Below are positions 8,253-16,305 of a DNA stretch of 64,000 nucleotides, one piece after another (within the stretch, counting starts at the first letter, position 1; each line of letters starts with the position of its first letter). The position numbers were made by a program, and so were the translations under genes. Under the pieces are notes generated by a model. That model ran no database searches. It was not told the DNA's origin and saw nothing but the letters and a program-made list of their open reading frames with translations. Source of the DNA: Pseudidiomarina mangrovi (GTDB lineage: Bacteria; Pseudomonadota; Gammaproteobacteria; Enterobacterales; Alteromonadaceae). Location of the stretch: contig NZ_RJLC01000010.1 of assembly GCF_003999375.1 (NCBI RefSeq), positions 124,001 through 188,000 of the forward strand, given 5' to 3'.

Positions 8253-8320
8253 CCTCTCTCTCCGCCAGATACAGAAAAGCCGCCTTGCGGCGGCCCTTCT
8301 GTATCTGGCGGAGAGAGAGG
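8253..8320. repeat. 68-nt palindrome duplicating the tRNA-Ser 3' end
   Basis: The arm at 8253-8276 is the exact reverse complement of 8297-8320 (24 of 24 bases). The right arm covers the last 15 bases of the tRNA-Ser gene, including its CCA, plus 9 bases of trailer. The left arm repeats these in the opposite orientation. Between the arms is the GCCGCC-TTGC-GGCGGC terminator hairpin, so apart from an AA/CC mismatch the whole segment can fold into one continuous stem. Confidence 0.9.
8275..8294 (-). terminator. Rho-independent terminator of tRNA-Ser
   Basis: Read on the minus strand, GCCGCC-GCAA-GGCGGC is followed by TTTT, starting 12 bases after the tRNA-Ser CCA. It forms the centre of the larger palindrome at 8253-8320. 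Confidence 0.85.
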
Positions 8321-8396
8321 GATTCGAACCCTCGATACGGGGTTACCGTATACACACTTTCCAGGCGTGCTCCTTCAACCACTCGGACACCTCTCC
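8306..8396 (-). tRNA. tRNA-Ser (GGA anticodon)
   Basis: A 91-nt type II tRNA with a long variable arm, encoded CCA, acceptor GGAGAGG paired to TCTCTCC, and anticodon loop CTGGAAA giving GGA (serine, TCC/TCT codons). The T-loop TTCGAAT is intact. It has its own promoter and terminator and converges on dabA. Confidence 0.97.
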
Positions 8397-8410
8397 ATAA
8401 AGTGCCGCGT

Positions 8411-8439
8411 ATGTTAGGTTTTCAGCCGCGGCAAGTCAA
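8411..8439 (-). promoter_or_regulatory. Promoter of tRNA-Ser
   Basis: On the minus strand, TTGACT (-35) and TAACAT (-10) are separated by exactly 17 bases. A GC-rich discriminator follows before the tRNA 5' end, as expected for a strong stable-RNA promoter. Confidence 0.75.
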
Positions 8440-8452
8440 GGTGATTGATGGT

Positions 8453-8926
8453 TTATAACTGTGCCTGGAGGTAATTTGGTAAGCCCAAGCGCTCGATCAG
8501 TTCGAGTTGTTGACGCAGCCAGTAAGCGTGGTCTTGCTCAGTATCACGCAAAATGCCAATGAGCATGTCACGGCTGACGAAATCACCGACTTTTTCGCAA
8601 AACTGAATGACTTCGCGCAGGGTCGCTGCGTTGTTGTATTCGAGCTGCAAGTCGTTGGCTAACATGGTCGGCACATCGGTGGCAATGCTGTGTGCTTCGC
8701 GCTGGTTCATAGCCGGTTGACCACCGAGGAACAAGATGCGGCGAATCAGCAGATCGGCATGACCACGTTCATCATCAACCTCGTGGTTGATACGTTCATA
8801 CAGTTTGTTCAGGCCCATGTCTTCGTAAGTGCGTGAATGCGCGGTGTACTGGTCAATAGAGGTTAATTCAAAGGCCAGTAGGCGGTTCAGTTGCTTGACG
8901 ATATCGGCGTTGTCACGATCTAACAT
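8453..8926 (-). CDS. bfr: Bacterioferritin, ferroxidase-type subunit
   Basis: A 157-residue ferritin-like four-helix subunit that oxidises Fe(II) and stores ferric mineral in a 24-mer cage. All di-iron ligands expected from E. coli Bfr are visible: Glu in FELTSIDQY, Glu and His in DDERGHAD, Glu in TLREVIQF, Glu and His in RDTEQDHAYW. The position of the heme-ligand Met (EMKHAD in E. coli) is Arg here (ERGHAD), so this subunit probably cannot bind heme by itself. The start at 8926 is preferred over 9010 because AGGAGT precedes it and the N-terminus fits the family. It lies 5 bases after the other bfr gene, implying co-translation and a mixed shell. Confidence 0.92.
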   Translation of the reverse strand: MLDRDNADIVKQLNRLLAFELTSIDQYTAHSRTYEDMGLNKLYERINHEVDDERGHADLLIRRILFLGGQPAMNQREAHSIATDVPTMLANDLQLEYNNAATLREVIQFCEKVGDFVSRDMLIGILRDTEQDHAYWLRQQLELIERLGLPNYLQAQL

Positions 8927-8931
8927 GGTTA

Positions 8932-9417
8932 TTACTCCTGATGAATTTTGCTTTGCAGATAGTTGGACTGGCCCAGTTGCTTGAGTAAGTCGAGCTGGGT
9001 CTGCAACCAATCAAGGTAGTCTTCTTGCTGCTCTAAAATTTCGCTGAGAAGTTCGCGACTGACATAATCTTGCGCTTGCTCGCAGACTCCGATGGCGCTA
9101 CGGATGACTTGGATATCAGCGAGCTGAACCTTGGCATCGAGCTGAAGCATCTCTTCGGGCTCTTCACCAATAAATAACTTACCGAGTTCCTGTAGGTTCG
9201 GTAGGCCTTTAAGCAACAAAATGCGTTCAATCAGTGCATCGGCATGCTTCATCTCATAAATGGAGGCTTTATAGGCATGTTTGTTGAGCGCTTCAAAGCC
9301 AAAATTACGATACATGCGGGCGTGTAAGAAATACTGATTGATGGCTGTGAGCTTGCGCGTGAGCACACGATTTAGCTCGGCTAATACCGGCGCACTGCCG
9401 GTGAGTAAAGCAGACAT
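8932..9417 (-). CDS. bfr: Bacterioferritin, heme-binding subunit with degraded ferroxidase centre
   Basis: A 161-residue bacterioferritin that keeps the heme-ligand Met (IYEMKHAD). Several ferroxidase ligands are lost compared with E. coli Bfr: the first Glu is Lys (TRKLTAINQ), the helix C Glu is Ser (VIRSAIG), and the final His is Tyr (EQQEDYLDW). It therefore looks like the structural and heme partner of the intact ferroxidase subunit encoded next. Such two-subunit bacterioferritins are known in Pseudomonas and Neisseria. Bfd, the ferredoxin that reduces the heme-bound core to release iron, is encoded 44 bases upstream. Confidence 0.92.
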   Translation of the reverse strand: MSALLTGSAPVLAELNRVLTRKLTAINQYFLHARMYRNFGFEALNKHAYKASIYEMKHADALIERILLLKGLPNLQELGKLFIGEEPEEMLQLDAKVQLADIQVIRSAIGVCEQAQDYVSRELLSEILEQQEDYLDWLQTQLDLLKQLGQSNYLQSKIHQE

Positions 9418-9461
9418 AGATGAAACTCCTACAGCAGACTAACAGCGATAAAAATAGTCTG

Positions 9462-9683
9462 TTAAGCGTAGCACACTGCGATAGGAAGGGTAGGTAATTG
9501 TTGGAATTTTTGCTGGCGTGTAGCTAAGTGCTCGCTGAGCACCTCGCGGGCACAACTGGTACAGCTTCCGCACTGGCTGCCGACACCATACAGGGCGCGT
9601 AATTCACGCATACTGGTGACACCATCATCAGCCGCTTGGCGGATAGTCTTATCGGTGACCCCTTTGCATAAACACACGTACAT
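9462..9683 (-). CDS. bfd: Bacterioferritin-associated ferredoxin Bfd
   Basis: A 73-residue [2Fe-2S] protein that docks on bacterioferritin near heme and donates electrons to mobilise stored iron. The cluster ligands are Cys4, Cys6, Cys38 and Cys41 (MYVCLC and SQCGSC), the standard Bfd spacing. An extra Cys44 is present, and the C-terminal tail is slightly longer than in E. coli Bfd (64 residues). It is first in the apparent operon bfd-bfr-bfr and sits downstream of a Fur-like site, matching iron-repressed expression. AGGAGC is positioned as its RBS. Confidence 0.93.
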   Translation of the reverse strand: MYVCLCKGVTDKTIRQAADDGVTSMRELRALYGVGSQCGSCTSCAREVLSEHLATRQQKFQQLPTLPIAVCYA

Positions 9684-9721
9684 GGTTTGCTCCTCAGTAA
9701 CTGCAATTATCTTAAACTAAA

Positions 9722-9736
9722 TAAGAATGATTCGCA
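9722..9736. promoter_or_regulatory. Candidate Fur box upstream of bfd-bfr operon
   Basis: TAAGAAT-G-ATTCGCA matches 10 of 14 positions of the 7-1-7 Fur consensus TGATAAT-N-ATTATCA. It lies 38 bases upstream of bfd in an AT-rich gap. The half-site ATTCGCA recurs in the stronger Fur box in front of the iron ABC transporter (19028-19042). Confidence 0.5.
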
Positions 9737-9864
9737 ATACACTTATTAGTAATTTATCAGTCACGGTTGCGCAGCAGGCTTCCGACCTAAGTCGCATTGT
9801 CGCGGCAGGCAATTGTCGTCTACATTAAAGCGGGACAAATGGATGCAGTCGGTTGAGGTGGATT

Positions 9865-11745
9865 ATGAGTTATGTACGTGATTACAGCGCATCATTGCAG
9901 CGGCGCGATAGCTTTTGGTTGAAACAAGCGCAGCAGCTGCATTGGTTTAAAGAGCCAGCTACTGGTGCTAGTTTGCAAGCGGATGGCTGTGCGCACTGGT
10001 TTGCCGACGGCGAGCTCAATGTGGCGTTTATGGCGTTGGACTATCATGTCGATAATGGTCGCGGCGAACAGACTGCGCTGATCTATGACTCCCCGGTGAC
10101 TGCCACCAAACAGCAATTTAGTTACCGTCAACTCCGTGATGAAGTAGCGCTATTTGCTGGGCTACTGCAACAGCAGGGCGTAAAGCCTGGCGACCGGGTG
10201 GTGATTTATATGCCGATGATCCCACAAGCAGCCATTGCTATGTTAGCTTGTGCCCGCCTCGGGGCGATTCATTCGGTGGTATTTGGCGGTTTTGCTGCCC
10301 ACGAGTTGGCACTGCGTATTGATGATGCGCAGCCGAAAGTGGTCATCAGCGCCTCATGCGGCATTGAGGTTCATCGTGTGATTGCCTATAAACCGTTGCT
10401 CGACAAGGCGCTAGAACTCAGTCACTACCAACCACAACGCGTTATTGTGTGGCAACGCCCGCAAGCACCAGCGCAGTTAAGCGCGGGGCGTGATATCGAC
10501 TGGCAGCAAGCCCTGCGGGGAGTCACTCCCGCCAAGTGTGCGGTGATGCCTGCCACTGCACCGCTGTATATCTTGTACACCTCCGGCACCACCGGCAAGC
10601 CCAAGGGTGTGGTGCGCGATAGCGGCGGTTATGCCGTGGCACTGCATTATTCGATGCAGATGGTCTATGGGCTGAAGCCCGGTGAAGTGATGTTTACTGC
10701 CTCTGATGTTGGCTGGGTCGTTGGCCATTCTTATATTGTTTATGGGCCATTATTGGCCGGCGCCACCACCATTATGTATGAAGGTAAGCCGGTAAAAACT
10801 CCCGATGCGGCAGCCTTCTGGCGTATCTGTGCTGAGTATCGGGTACAGGTATTATTCGCGGCGCCCACCGCCTTTCGGGCCATTAAAAAGGAAGACCCCA
10901 GTGGCGCATTAATGGTCGGTCATGATTTGTCAGCCTTGCAGCGTATTTACATGGCCGGCGAGCGGCTTGATCCGCCAACCTACGAGTGGACTCGCGAGCT
11001 GACCGGTAAGCCGGTGTACGATCACTGGTGGCAAACTGAGTCGGGCTGGGCGATTTGTGCCAACCCGGTGGGTGCTGGTGAATACCCCGTGAAGCCTGGT
11101 TCAGCGACTTTACCGATGCCCGGCTATGATGTGCAAATTTTGGCCGCTGATGGCAGCCCCGTTGCTGACAACGAGCAAGGTGCCGTGGCGATTAAATTAC
11201 CGCTGCCACCCGGCTGCTTAACCAGTATTTGGGGCAGTCACGAGCGCTTTGTGCAAAGCTACCTAAGCGAGTTCCCAGGCTATTACAGCAGTGGCGATGG
11301 TGGCTACAAAGATGACGATGGTTATGTATTTATCATGGGCCGCACCGATGATGTGATTAATGTGGCCGGCCATCGGTTATCGACCGGTGAAATGGAGCAG
11401 GTGTTGGCGCTCGACCCAGCGGTGGCTGAATGCGCGGTCATTGGCGTTCATGATGAACTGAAAGGGCAGATTCCAATCGGCTTAGTGATTACCAAAGACG
11501 GTGTGGAGCTATCGCCGCAGCAATTGAGTGAGCGGTTGGTGCAATTGGTGCGCAATGAGATTGGCGCTTTAGCGTGCTTACGCACCGTGGTGGTGGTACC
11601 GCGCTTGCCAAAAACCCGTTCGGGTAAGATTTTACGCCGGCTGCTGCGGGAATTGGCCGAGGGTAAACCGGTCAACGTCCCCTCAACCATTGATGATCCG
11701 GCCTGTGTAGACGAGCTTAAGAGTCTGCTGAATCCGCCTGCTTAG
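9865..11745 (+). CDS. prpE: Propionyl-CoA synthetase PrpE-like acyl-CoA ligase
   Basis: An AMP-forming acyl-CoA synthetase of 626 residues that activates a short-chain acid, most likely propionate, through an acyl-adenylate. Visible motifs are the P-loop YTSGTTGKPKG, the acyl pocket region ASDVGWVVGHSYIVYGPL, DHWWQTESGW, and the catalytic lysine in PKTRSGKILRR near the C-terminus. The ending TIDDPACVDELKSLL resembles PrpE more than Acs, but acetate cannot be excluded as substrate. The ATG at 9865 has GAGGTGG just upstream; an in-frame TTG at 9853 overlaps that RBS and was rejected. No other methylcitrate-cycle gene is adjacent. Its 3' end overlaps the convergent MscS gene by 29 bases. Confidence 0.85.
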   Translation: MSYVRDYSASLQRRDSFWLKQAQQLHWFKEPATGASLQADGCAHWFADGELNVAFMALDYHVDNGRGEQTALIYDSPVTATKQQFSYRQLRDEVALFAGLLQQQGVKPGDRVVIYMPMIPQAAIAMLACARLGAIHSVVFGGFAAHELALRIDDAQPKVVISASCGIEVHRVIAYKPLLDKALELSHYQPQRVIVWQRPQAPAQLSAGRDIDWQQALRGVTPAKCAVMPATAPLYILYTSGTTGKPKGVVRDSGGYAVALHYSMQMVYGLKPGEVMFTASDVGWVVGHSYIVYGPLLAGATTIMYEGKPVKTPDAAAFWRICAEYRVQVLFAAPTAFRAIKKEDPSGALMVGHDLSALQRIYMAGERLDPPTYEWTRELTGKPVYDHWWQTESGWAICANPVGAGEYPVKPGSATLPMPGYDVQILAADGSPVADNEQGAVAIKLPLPPGCLTSIWGSHERFVQSYLSEFPGYYSSGDGGYKDDDGYVFIMGRTDDVINVAGHRLSTGEMEQVLALDPAVAECAVIGVHDELKGQIPIGLVITKDGVELSPQQLSERLVQLVRNEIGALACLRTVVVVPRLPKTRSGKILRRLLRELAEGKPVNVPSTIDDPACVDELKSLLNPPA

Positions 11746-12661
11746 GCTTGCCAGCTGCGCTGCTGGGTGGCACTGCCTCAGCACTCCAGCTGCGCACATG
11801 CAGATCGCGCTGGGGAAAGGGTATTTCAATACCATACTCGAGGAGTGAGGTATGAATTTCCCACATGTAGGCGGCTTGCACGGCACTGGGGCGATTAATG
11901 GCATCGGCAGTGAGCCACACCACTAGGTCAAATTCTAAGGCGTTGTCACCAAAGTTACGCAACCACACCTGTGGGCTTTTGTGATAGCTATCTTTGAGGG
12001 TGTACTTGACGCGGTCTGCGGCTTCTAGCACTGCTTTGCGAACTAGCTCTTTGTCACTATGGTAGGCCACCCCAAAGCGCACTTTTAGACGCCGAAAGGT
12101 GTCGGTCATGGTCCAGTTGGTGACACGAAAATTAATAAATTCTGAGTTCGGTACAATGATATCGATGTTGTCATTGGTGGTCACTATGGTGCTACGAATA
12201 GCGATTTCTTTCACTTCACCGGTAACACCCGACTCAAGTTCAACAAAGTCGCCGACCTTTAAGGTTTTGTCGAACAACAAAATCAATCCAGCGCTGAAGT
12301 TACTAATCAAGTTTTGTAAGCCAAAACCGATACCAACACCGAGAGCACTGGCAAAGATGGCGAACTTGGTCAGGTCGATACCCAGTGCCGCAATGGCGAT
12401 GATAAAACCAATCACCATAATGGTGTAATGACTTAAGCGTTTGATGGTGTAGAGCGATGAGGCGCTGACGGTGTTCTGGCGATAGCGGCTGAAGCGGGTT
12501 AGCGCTTGTTGCACAATGCGTGACACCACATAGGCGGCCAACAGTAACAGCAGTGAACGAAAGATAACGCCATAGGTAATACTGGCTTCGCCGATTTTAA
12601 ATACTTCGGTACCAAGCCCAGCAAAGGCTTCGTTCAGTGTGGTGGTAAGACGATTCCACAT
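11717..12661 (-). CDS. MscS family mechanosensitive channel
   Basis: A 314-residue inner-membrane channel of the small-conductance mechanosensitive type, which opens under membrane tension to release solutes on osmotic downshock. Three hydrophobic segments precede the conserved pore helix and beta domain: ALGVGIGFGLQNLISNFSAG is the TM3 pore-lining helix with its Gly/Ala packing, followed by LFDKTLKVGDFVEL and IVPNSEFINFRVTNW. Length and organisation resemble MscS/YnaI rather than the large MscK proteins. It is the last gene of a minus-strand group with the DUF3429 and CaCA genes, and overlaps prpE tail to tail. Confidence 0.92.
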   Translation of the reverse strand: MWNRLTTTLNEAFAGLGTEVFKIGEASITYGVIFRSLLLLLAAYVVSRIVQQALTRFSRYRQNTVSASSLYTIKRLSHYTIMVIGFIIAIAALGIDLTKFAIFASALGVGIGFGLQNLISNFSAGLILLFDKTLKVGDFVELESGVTGEVKEIAIRSTIVTTNDNIDIIVPNSEFINFRVTNWTMTDTFRRLKVRFGVAYHSDKELVRKAVLEAADRVKYTLKDSYHKSPQVWLRNFGDNALEFDLVVWLTADAINRPSAVQAAYMWEIHTSLLEYGIEIPFPQRDLHVRSWSAEAVPPSSAAGKPKQADSADS

Positions 12662-12688
12662 GCGCTCTGCTCCGTTCGCCTGAGGCGG

Positions 12689-13132
12689 TTATGACCATGA
12701 AATTATGATTAAAATAACGTGTAATGCCACTACGGTAAAGGTCAGTTGGCGGCGCAGCTGGATATACCAATCATGGTTCTGCTGCCCGTCAAAGCGGCGT
12801 CGCTCGTAATTGAGCCAAAATAAATGGGTCAGCGCTAACAGGGCTAACAGCCAGGTTACACTGGTAAACCAACTCAGTAGTAAGGCGCTCATACCAATTA
12901 CCGAGGGCACCATGCTCCAGCCCAGTTGAGCGTTGCTAGCGCTGCTATCGCGCATGGCAATGCCCCAATGAACACCGCCTAAAAAGCTAAGAATAATGGC
13001 GCTGTACTGGGCAAATGCCAGGGTGGCCGCAGCGCTGTGGAGACCCAATAAAGCCGCCACAGCAAAGCCTAAAAACGGCAGTAGCCCAGCAAAACCTAAG
13101 CGCTCAGCGAATGCTTGTTGCTCGGGCTTCAT
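12689..13132 (-). CDS. DUF3429 family membrane protein
   Basis: A 147-residue protein with about four to five hydrophobic helices, including the conserved segment SAIILSFLGGVHWGIAMRD that is characteristic of DUF3429. Function unknown; the family is widespread in marine proteobacteria. The start codon overlaps the stop of the upstream CaCA exchanger gene by 4 bases (ATGA), so translation is probably coupled and the two may act in the same membrane process. Confidence 0.8.
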   Translation of the reverse strand: MKPEQQAFAERLGFAGLLPFLGFAVAALLGLHSAAATLAFAQYSAIILSFLGGVHWGIAMRDSSASNAQLGWSMVPSVIGMSALLLSWFTSVTWLLALLALTHLFWLNYERRRFDGQQNHDWYIQLRRQLTFTVVALHVILIIISWS

Positions 13133-14103
13133 GCGCTAAACCCAGTACTTAACAAATAACCGGTATAGCCGATGAAACAGCACAACAGAATGGCGCCATG
13201 AACGCGGTTAATACGGTTAGGGCGATTATTCGGGCGGAAGCCGAACGCCATCAGCAGTAACGTCAGCCCCAGCATCGTTACCCAATCACGCTGCAGTACC
13301 AATGGCTCTAGTGGGATAGGGTGGATAGCTCCGGCTAAACCGACTACCGCGAGGGTATTAAACATATTCGAGCCAATCACGTTACCAATAGCCAGGTCAT
13401 GCTCGTTTTTACGAATGGCAGCAATGGCTGAGGCCAGTTCTGGCAGCGAGGTACCAATAGCGACCACGGTGAGACCGATGACGAGGTCACTGACACCCAA
13501 TGCGGTCGCAATATCCACTGCACCCCAGACCAACAGGCGCGAGCTGATAATCAACAAAATCAAACCAATCACTAGCCAAATGATGGCTTGCTTCATCGGC
13601 ATCAACTTGGCCTTGAGTTCTTGCTCAAACTCGCCGCTCAGTTGATCGCTCGGTTGGTTCATGCCCTCGACAATGCTCCAACCAATATAGATGGCGAATA
13701 CGCCTAATAAGAACCACGCTTCAAAGGTGGTGATGATGCCGTCCCACAGCGGGTAAGCGGCGATCAAAGTCACCATGATCAACAACGGCATTTCACGCTT
13801 TAATACTTGGCTATTCAGTGTAATGGGTGCCAGAAGGGCAGTTAGACCGATAATCAGCGCAATGTTGGTGATGTTGGAACCATAGGCGTTACCCAGTGCC
13901 AGCGCCGGATTCCCCTGCATAGAGGCAATCGCAGAGACCACCAGCTCGGGCGCTGAGGTACCAAAACCAATCACCACCATACCGATCAGCAGCGCTGGCA
14001 TACCCAAATGACCAGCGGTTGCGGCGGCACCATCAACAAATTTGTCGGCGCTCCAAACGAGTAGGGCGAGACCACCAATTACGGCTGCAATGGCAAGTAA
14101 CAT
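13129..14103 (-). CDS. Calcium/sodium antiporter, CaCA family (YrbG-like)
   Basis: A 324-residue inner-membrane cation exchanger with ten or so helices in two inverted halves. The alpha-repeat motifs are clear: VIGFGTSAPELVVSA with GNAYGSNITNIALIIG in the first half, and VVAIGTSLPELASA with GNVIGSNMFNTLAVVG in the second. The acidic residues in these repeats bind Ca2+ and Na+. It likely uses inward Na+ flow to expel Ca2+, fitting the Na+-based energetics suggested by the nqr operon in the same window. First gene of the group CaCA, DUF3429, MscS. Confidence 0.92.
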   Translation of the reverse strand: MLLAIAAVIGGLALLVWSADKFVDGAAATAGHLGMPALLIGMVVIGFGTSAPELVVSAIASMQGNPALALGNAYGSNITNIALIIGLTALLAPITLNSQVLKREMPLLIMVTLIAAYPLWDGIITTFEAWFLLGVFAIYIGWSIVEGMNQPSDQLSGEFEQELKAKLMPMKQAIIWLVIGLILLIISSRLLVWGAVDIATALGVSDLVIGLTVVAIGTSLPELASAIAAIRKNEHDLAIGNVIGSNMFNTLAVVGLAGAIHPIPLEPLVLQRDWVTMLGLTLLLMAFGFRPNNRPNRINRVHGAILLCCFIGYTGYLLSTGFSA

Positions 14104-14247
14104 AGCTATCCTGATTATCGAGTTGATGAAAGAGTGTGGGGGTTATTCTAGCGTCATTTGGCGCTGCTTGTGAATGTTTCTATTTGCATGCTGGTTATTC
14201 AGGTCTACACTGACTCATTAACGAGGCAACAAAAATATCAATACCTT

Positions 14248-15237
14248 ATGACCCAACCATCGCCACCATCTGCTACTCAGCTAAAGCAACAGCGCCCCGA
14301 GTTTATGCTCGATGCGTGGGACTTTGCCACCCATCCAGCGCAGCCATTAACAGCTGATTTTCATCAAGCGCAACAACGTTGGTTTCATTTGCAGCGCGAT
14401 GTCCCAGGGCTAGCCGCCTGGCTGGCTCAGGCGAACATTCCAGAACCACTGATTGATGCAGTACTGATGGAGGATACTCGGCCGCGTTTTGAGCGCCTCA
14501 ATGATGGCTTCTTGTTGATATTACGCAGTGTCAACTTGGGCGAGGGTGAGCAGCCTGAAGATATGCTGAGCATCCGTATTCTGTATTACAACGGCAACTT
14601 GTACAGTTTCCGCCGGCGCAAAATTAAAGCCGTACATATTATTCAAGAGCGTTTAGCGCAGCAGTTAGGGCCCGAGTCGCTGCATGATTTTCTGGTGATG
14701 TTGATTGAAGAAATGAACAACCGCGTGGAAGAGCTCATCGATACCATTGAAGAGCAGCTGGAAGCCATCGAAACCAATGATCAAGCTGCTACGGCGCAAC
14801 GTCAGCAACAGTTAACTGCGCTGCATCGCCGCATGCTGCGCTTGTTGCGTTTCATTCGGCCGCAATTAGCGGCGCTAGAGCGTTTGAGTGCCGATGGTCA
14901 GAAATGGATGGAAGCCGAGCTACTCCAGTGGCTCGGTAACGAGCGCGATAGCTGTCATCGCGTGCTTGAAGATCTCGAAATGCTACTTGAGCAAGTGTGG
15001 ATGTTACGCGAACACTTGCAGCAAGAGGTGGCGGAGAAAATGAATCGTAACACCTATTGGCTCTCTATGGTGGCTGGGGTGTTCTTGCCGATCAGTTTTC
15101 TCACCGGCTTATTCGGTATCAATATTGGCGGTATGCCGGGGGTAGACGATGAGCGTGCGTTCTGGATTTTCTGCGCTGCGCTGAGCGTGATTGCAGTAGT
15201 GGAGTACTTGCTCCTACGGCGTTTGCGCTTCTGGTAA
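14248..15237 (+). CDS. ZntB-like CorA family transporter
   Basis: A 329-residue protein with a large soluble N-terminal domain rich in helices and two C-terminal membrane helices. The first of these ends with the CorA-type selectivity motif in the form GIN (LTGLFGINIGGMPG), followed by a loop and a final helix. The sequence parallels ZntB of enterobacteria, a Zn2+ transporter, in length and in motifs such as EDTRPRFERL. The start at 14248 gives the family length; the reading frame extends upstream to a TTG at 14158 without added homology, and no strong RBS decides the matter. Direction and metal specificity are not readable from sequence. The 3' end overlaps the convergent ABC ATPase gene by 24 bases. 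Confidence 0.85.
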   Translation: MTQPSPPSATQLKQQRPEFMLDAWDFATHPAQPLTADFHQAQQRWFHLQRDVPGLAAWLAQANIPEPLIDAVLMEDTRPRFERLNDGFLLILRSVNLGEGEQPEDMLSIRILYYNGNLYSFRRRKIKAVHIIQERLAQQLGPESLHDFLVMLIEEMNNRVEELIDTIEEQLEAIETNDQAATAQRQQQLTALHRRMLRLLRFIRPQLAALERLSADGQKWMEAELLQWLGNERDSCHRVLEDLEMLLEQVWMLREHLQQEVAEKMNRNTYWLSMVAGVFLPISFLTGLFGINIGGMPGVDDERAFWIFCAALSVIAVVEYLLLRRLRFW

Positions 15238-16305
15238 CTGCCAACTACCGGGTAGCTCACAGTAATCGGCGGCAAATACCACCAAGTGATCAAATTCTGG
15301 GCGCAGGCCAATTTTGCTGCCCACCTCAAGCTGCTCATGCGATGGGCTGAGGGTCAGTATTTCAATACCACTGGGCAGTGCCACGGTATATAAATTATGG
15401 GCGCCGCGAAAACCGCGTGACTTAATGGTGCCGCGTAATCGGCTGCGGGGATCCATAACGATGTCGTCGGGGCGCACCAAAAAGCTCACCGGCGTACCAG
15501 CCGCAACCTGCAATAACGCTGAATTTTCAATCATGCCCAGCGGTGAGGCCAAAGAACCACTGGCATTGACGGTGCCCTGCATCAGCACCCCATGCCCAAT
15601 AAAATCGGCCACTAATTGGTGGCGCGGGGTATGGTACAGCTGATAGGGCGTTTCCCACTGCAATAATTCACCTTGATACATCATGCCGGCCTTATCGGCC
15701 ATGGCGAAGGCTTCTTGCTGATCGTGGGTGACCAACAACGCGGTAATACCTTCTTGCTTCAATAACTGCCGTACCTCGAGCGCTAGCTTTTCGCGTAGTT
15801 CCGCGTCAAGGCTAGAAAACGGCTCATCGAGTAACAGAATACGTGGCCGTGGTGCCAGAGCTCGTGCCAGCGCGATACGTTGCTGTTGACCACCCGATAA
15901 CTCATGCGGGTAACGGCCTTGATAACCGGGTAAACCGATACGTGTGAGTAGTTCGTCAACGCGCAAACGGCGCTCGGTTGAGCTGGCTTTACGCATTCCA
16001 AAAGCAATGTTTTCAGCCACGGTGAGATGCGGAAATAAGGCGAAGTCTTGGAACACCATGCCAATACCGCGTTGCTCGGGCGGTTGCGTGGTGGTGCTGC
16101 TTGAAACGACCTGATCATCGAGTAAAATTTGCCCTTCGTGCAGCGCCTGAAAACCGGCAATACCACGCAATAATGTGGTTTTGCCACAGCCACTGGGGCC
16201 CAGCAGACAGCCGATTTCGCCACTGGCCAAGGTTAAACTGACGTGGCGTACAATGGGGTTTTGCGCAATCATAATGCCAATGTGCTGCAGCGTTAGGCTA
16301 GACAA
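15214..16305 (-). CDS. fbpC: Iron(III) ABC transporter ATP-binding protein FbpC-like
   Basis: A 363-residue ATPase that powers periplasmic ferric iron import. It shows Walker A GPSGCGKTTLLRG, the signature LSGGQQQRIALARAL, Walker B ILLLDEPFSSLDAE and the switch His in LLVTHDQQEAF. The C-terminal 120 residues form the TOBE/MOP-like regulatory domain of the CUT1/Fbp group. The start overlaps the end of the permease gene by 8 bases, so translation is coupled. Overall order fbpA-fbpB-fbpC, on one transcript with the Fur box upstream of fbpA. Confidence 0.9.
   Translation of the reverse strand: MSSLTLQHIGIMIAQNPIVRHVSLTLASGEIGCLLGPSGCGKTTLLRGIAGFQALHEGQILLDDQVVSSSTTTQPPEQRGIGMVFQDFALFPHLTVAENIAFGMRKASSTERRLRVDELLTRIGLPGYQGRYPHELSGGQQQRIALARALAPRPRILLLDEPFSSLDAELREKLALEVRQLLKQEGITALLVTHDQQEAFAMADKAGMMYQGELLQWETPYQLYHTPRHQLVADFIGHGVLMQGTVNASGSLASPLGMIENSALLQVAAGTPVSFLVRPDDIVMDPRSRLRGTIKSRGFRGAHNLYTVALPSGIEILTLSPSHEQLEVGSKIGLRPEFDHLVVFAADYCELPGSWQLPEAQTP

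Noticed and set aside
8115..8458. Overlapping plus-strand reading frames of 76-112 residues across the dabA 3' region and tRNA-Ser.
   Set aside because: They run through hairpins and antisense to a functional tRNA, have no RBS and no recognisable protein features.
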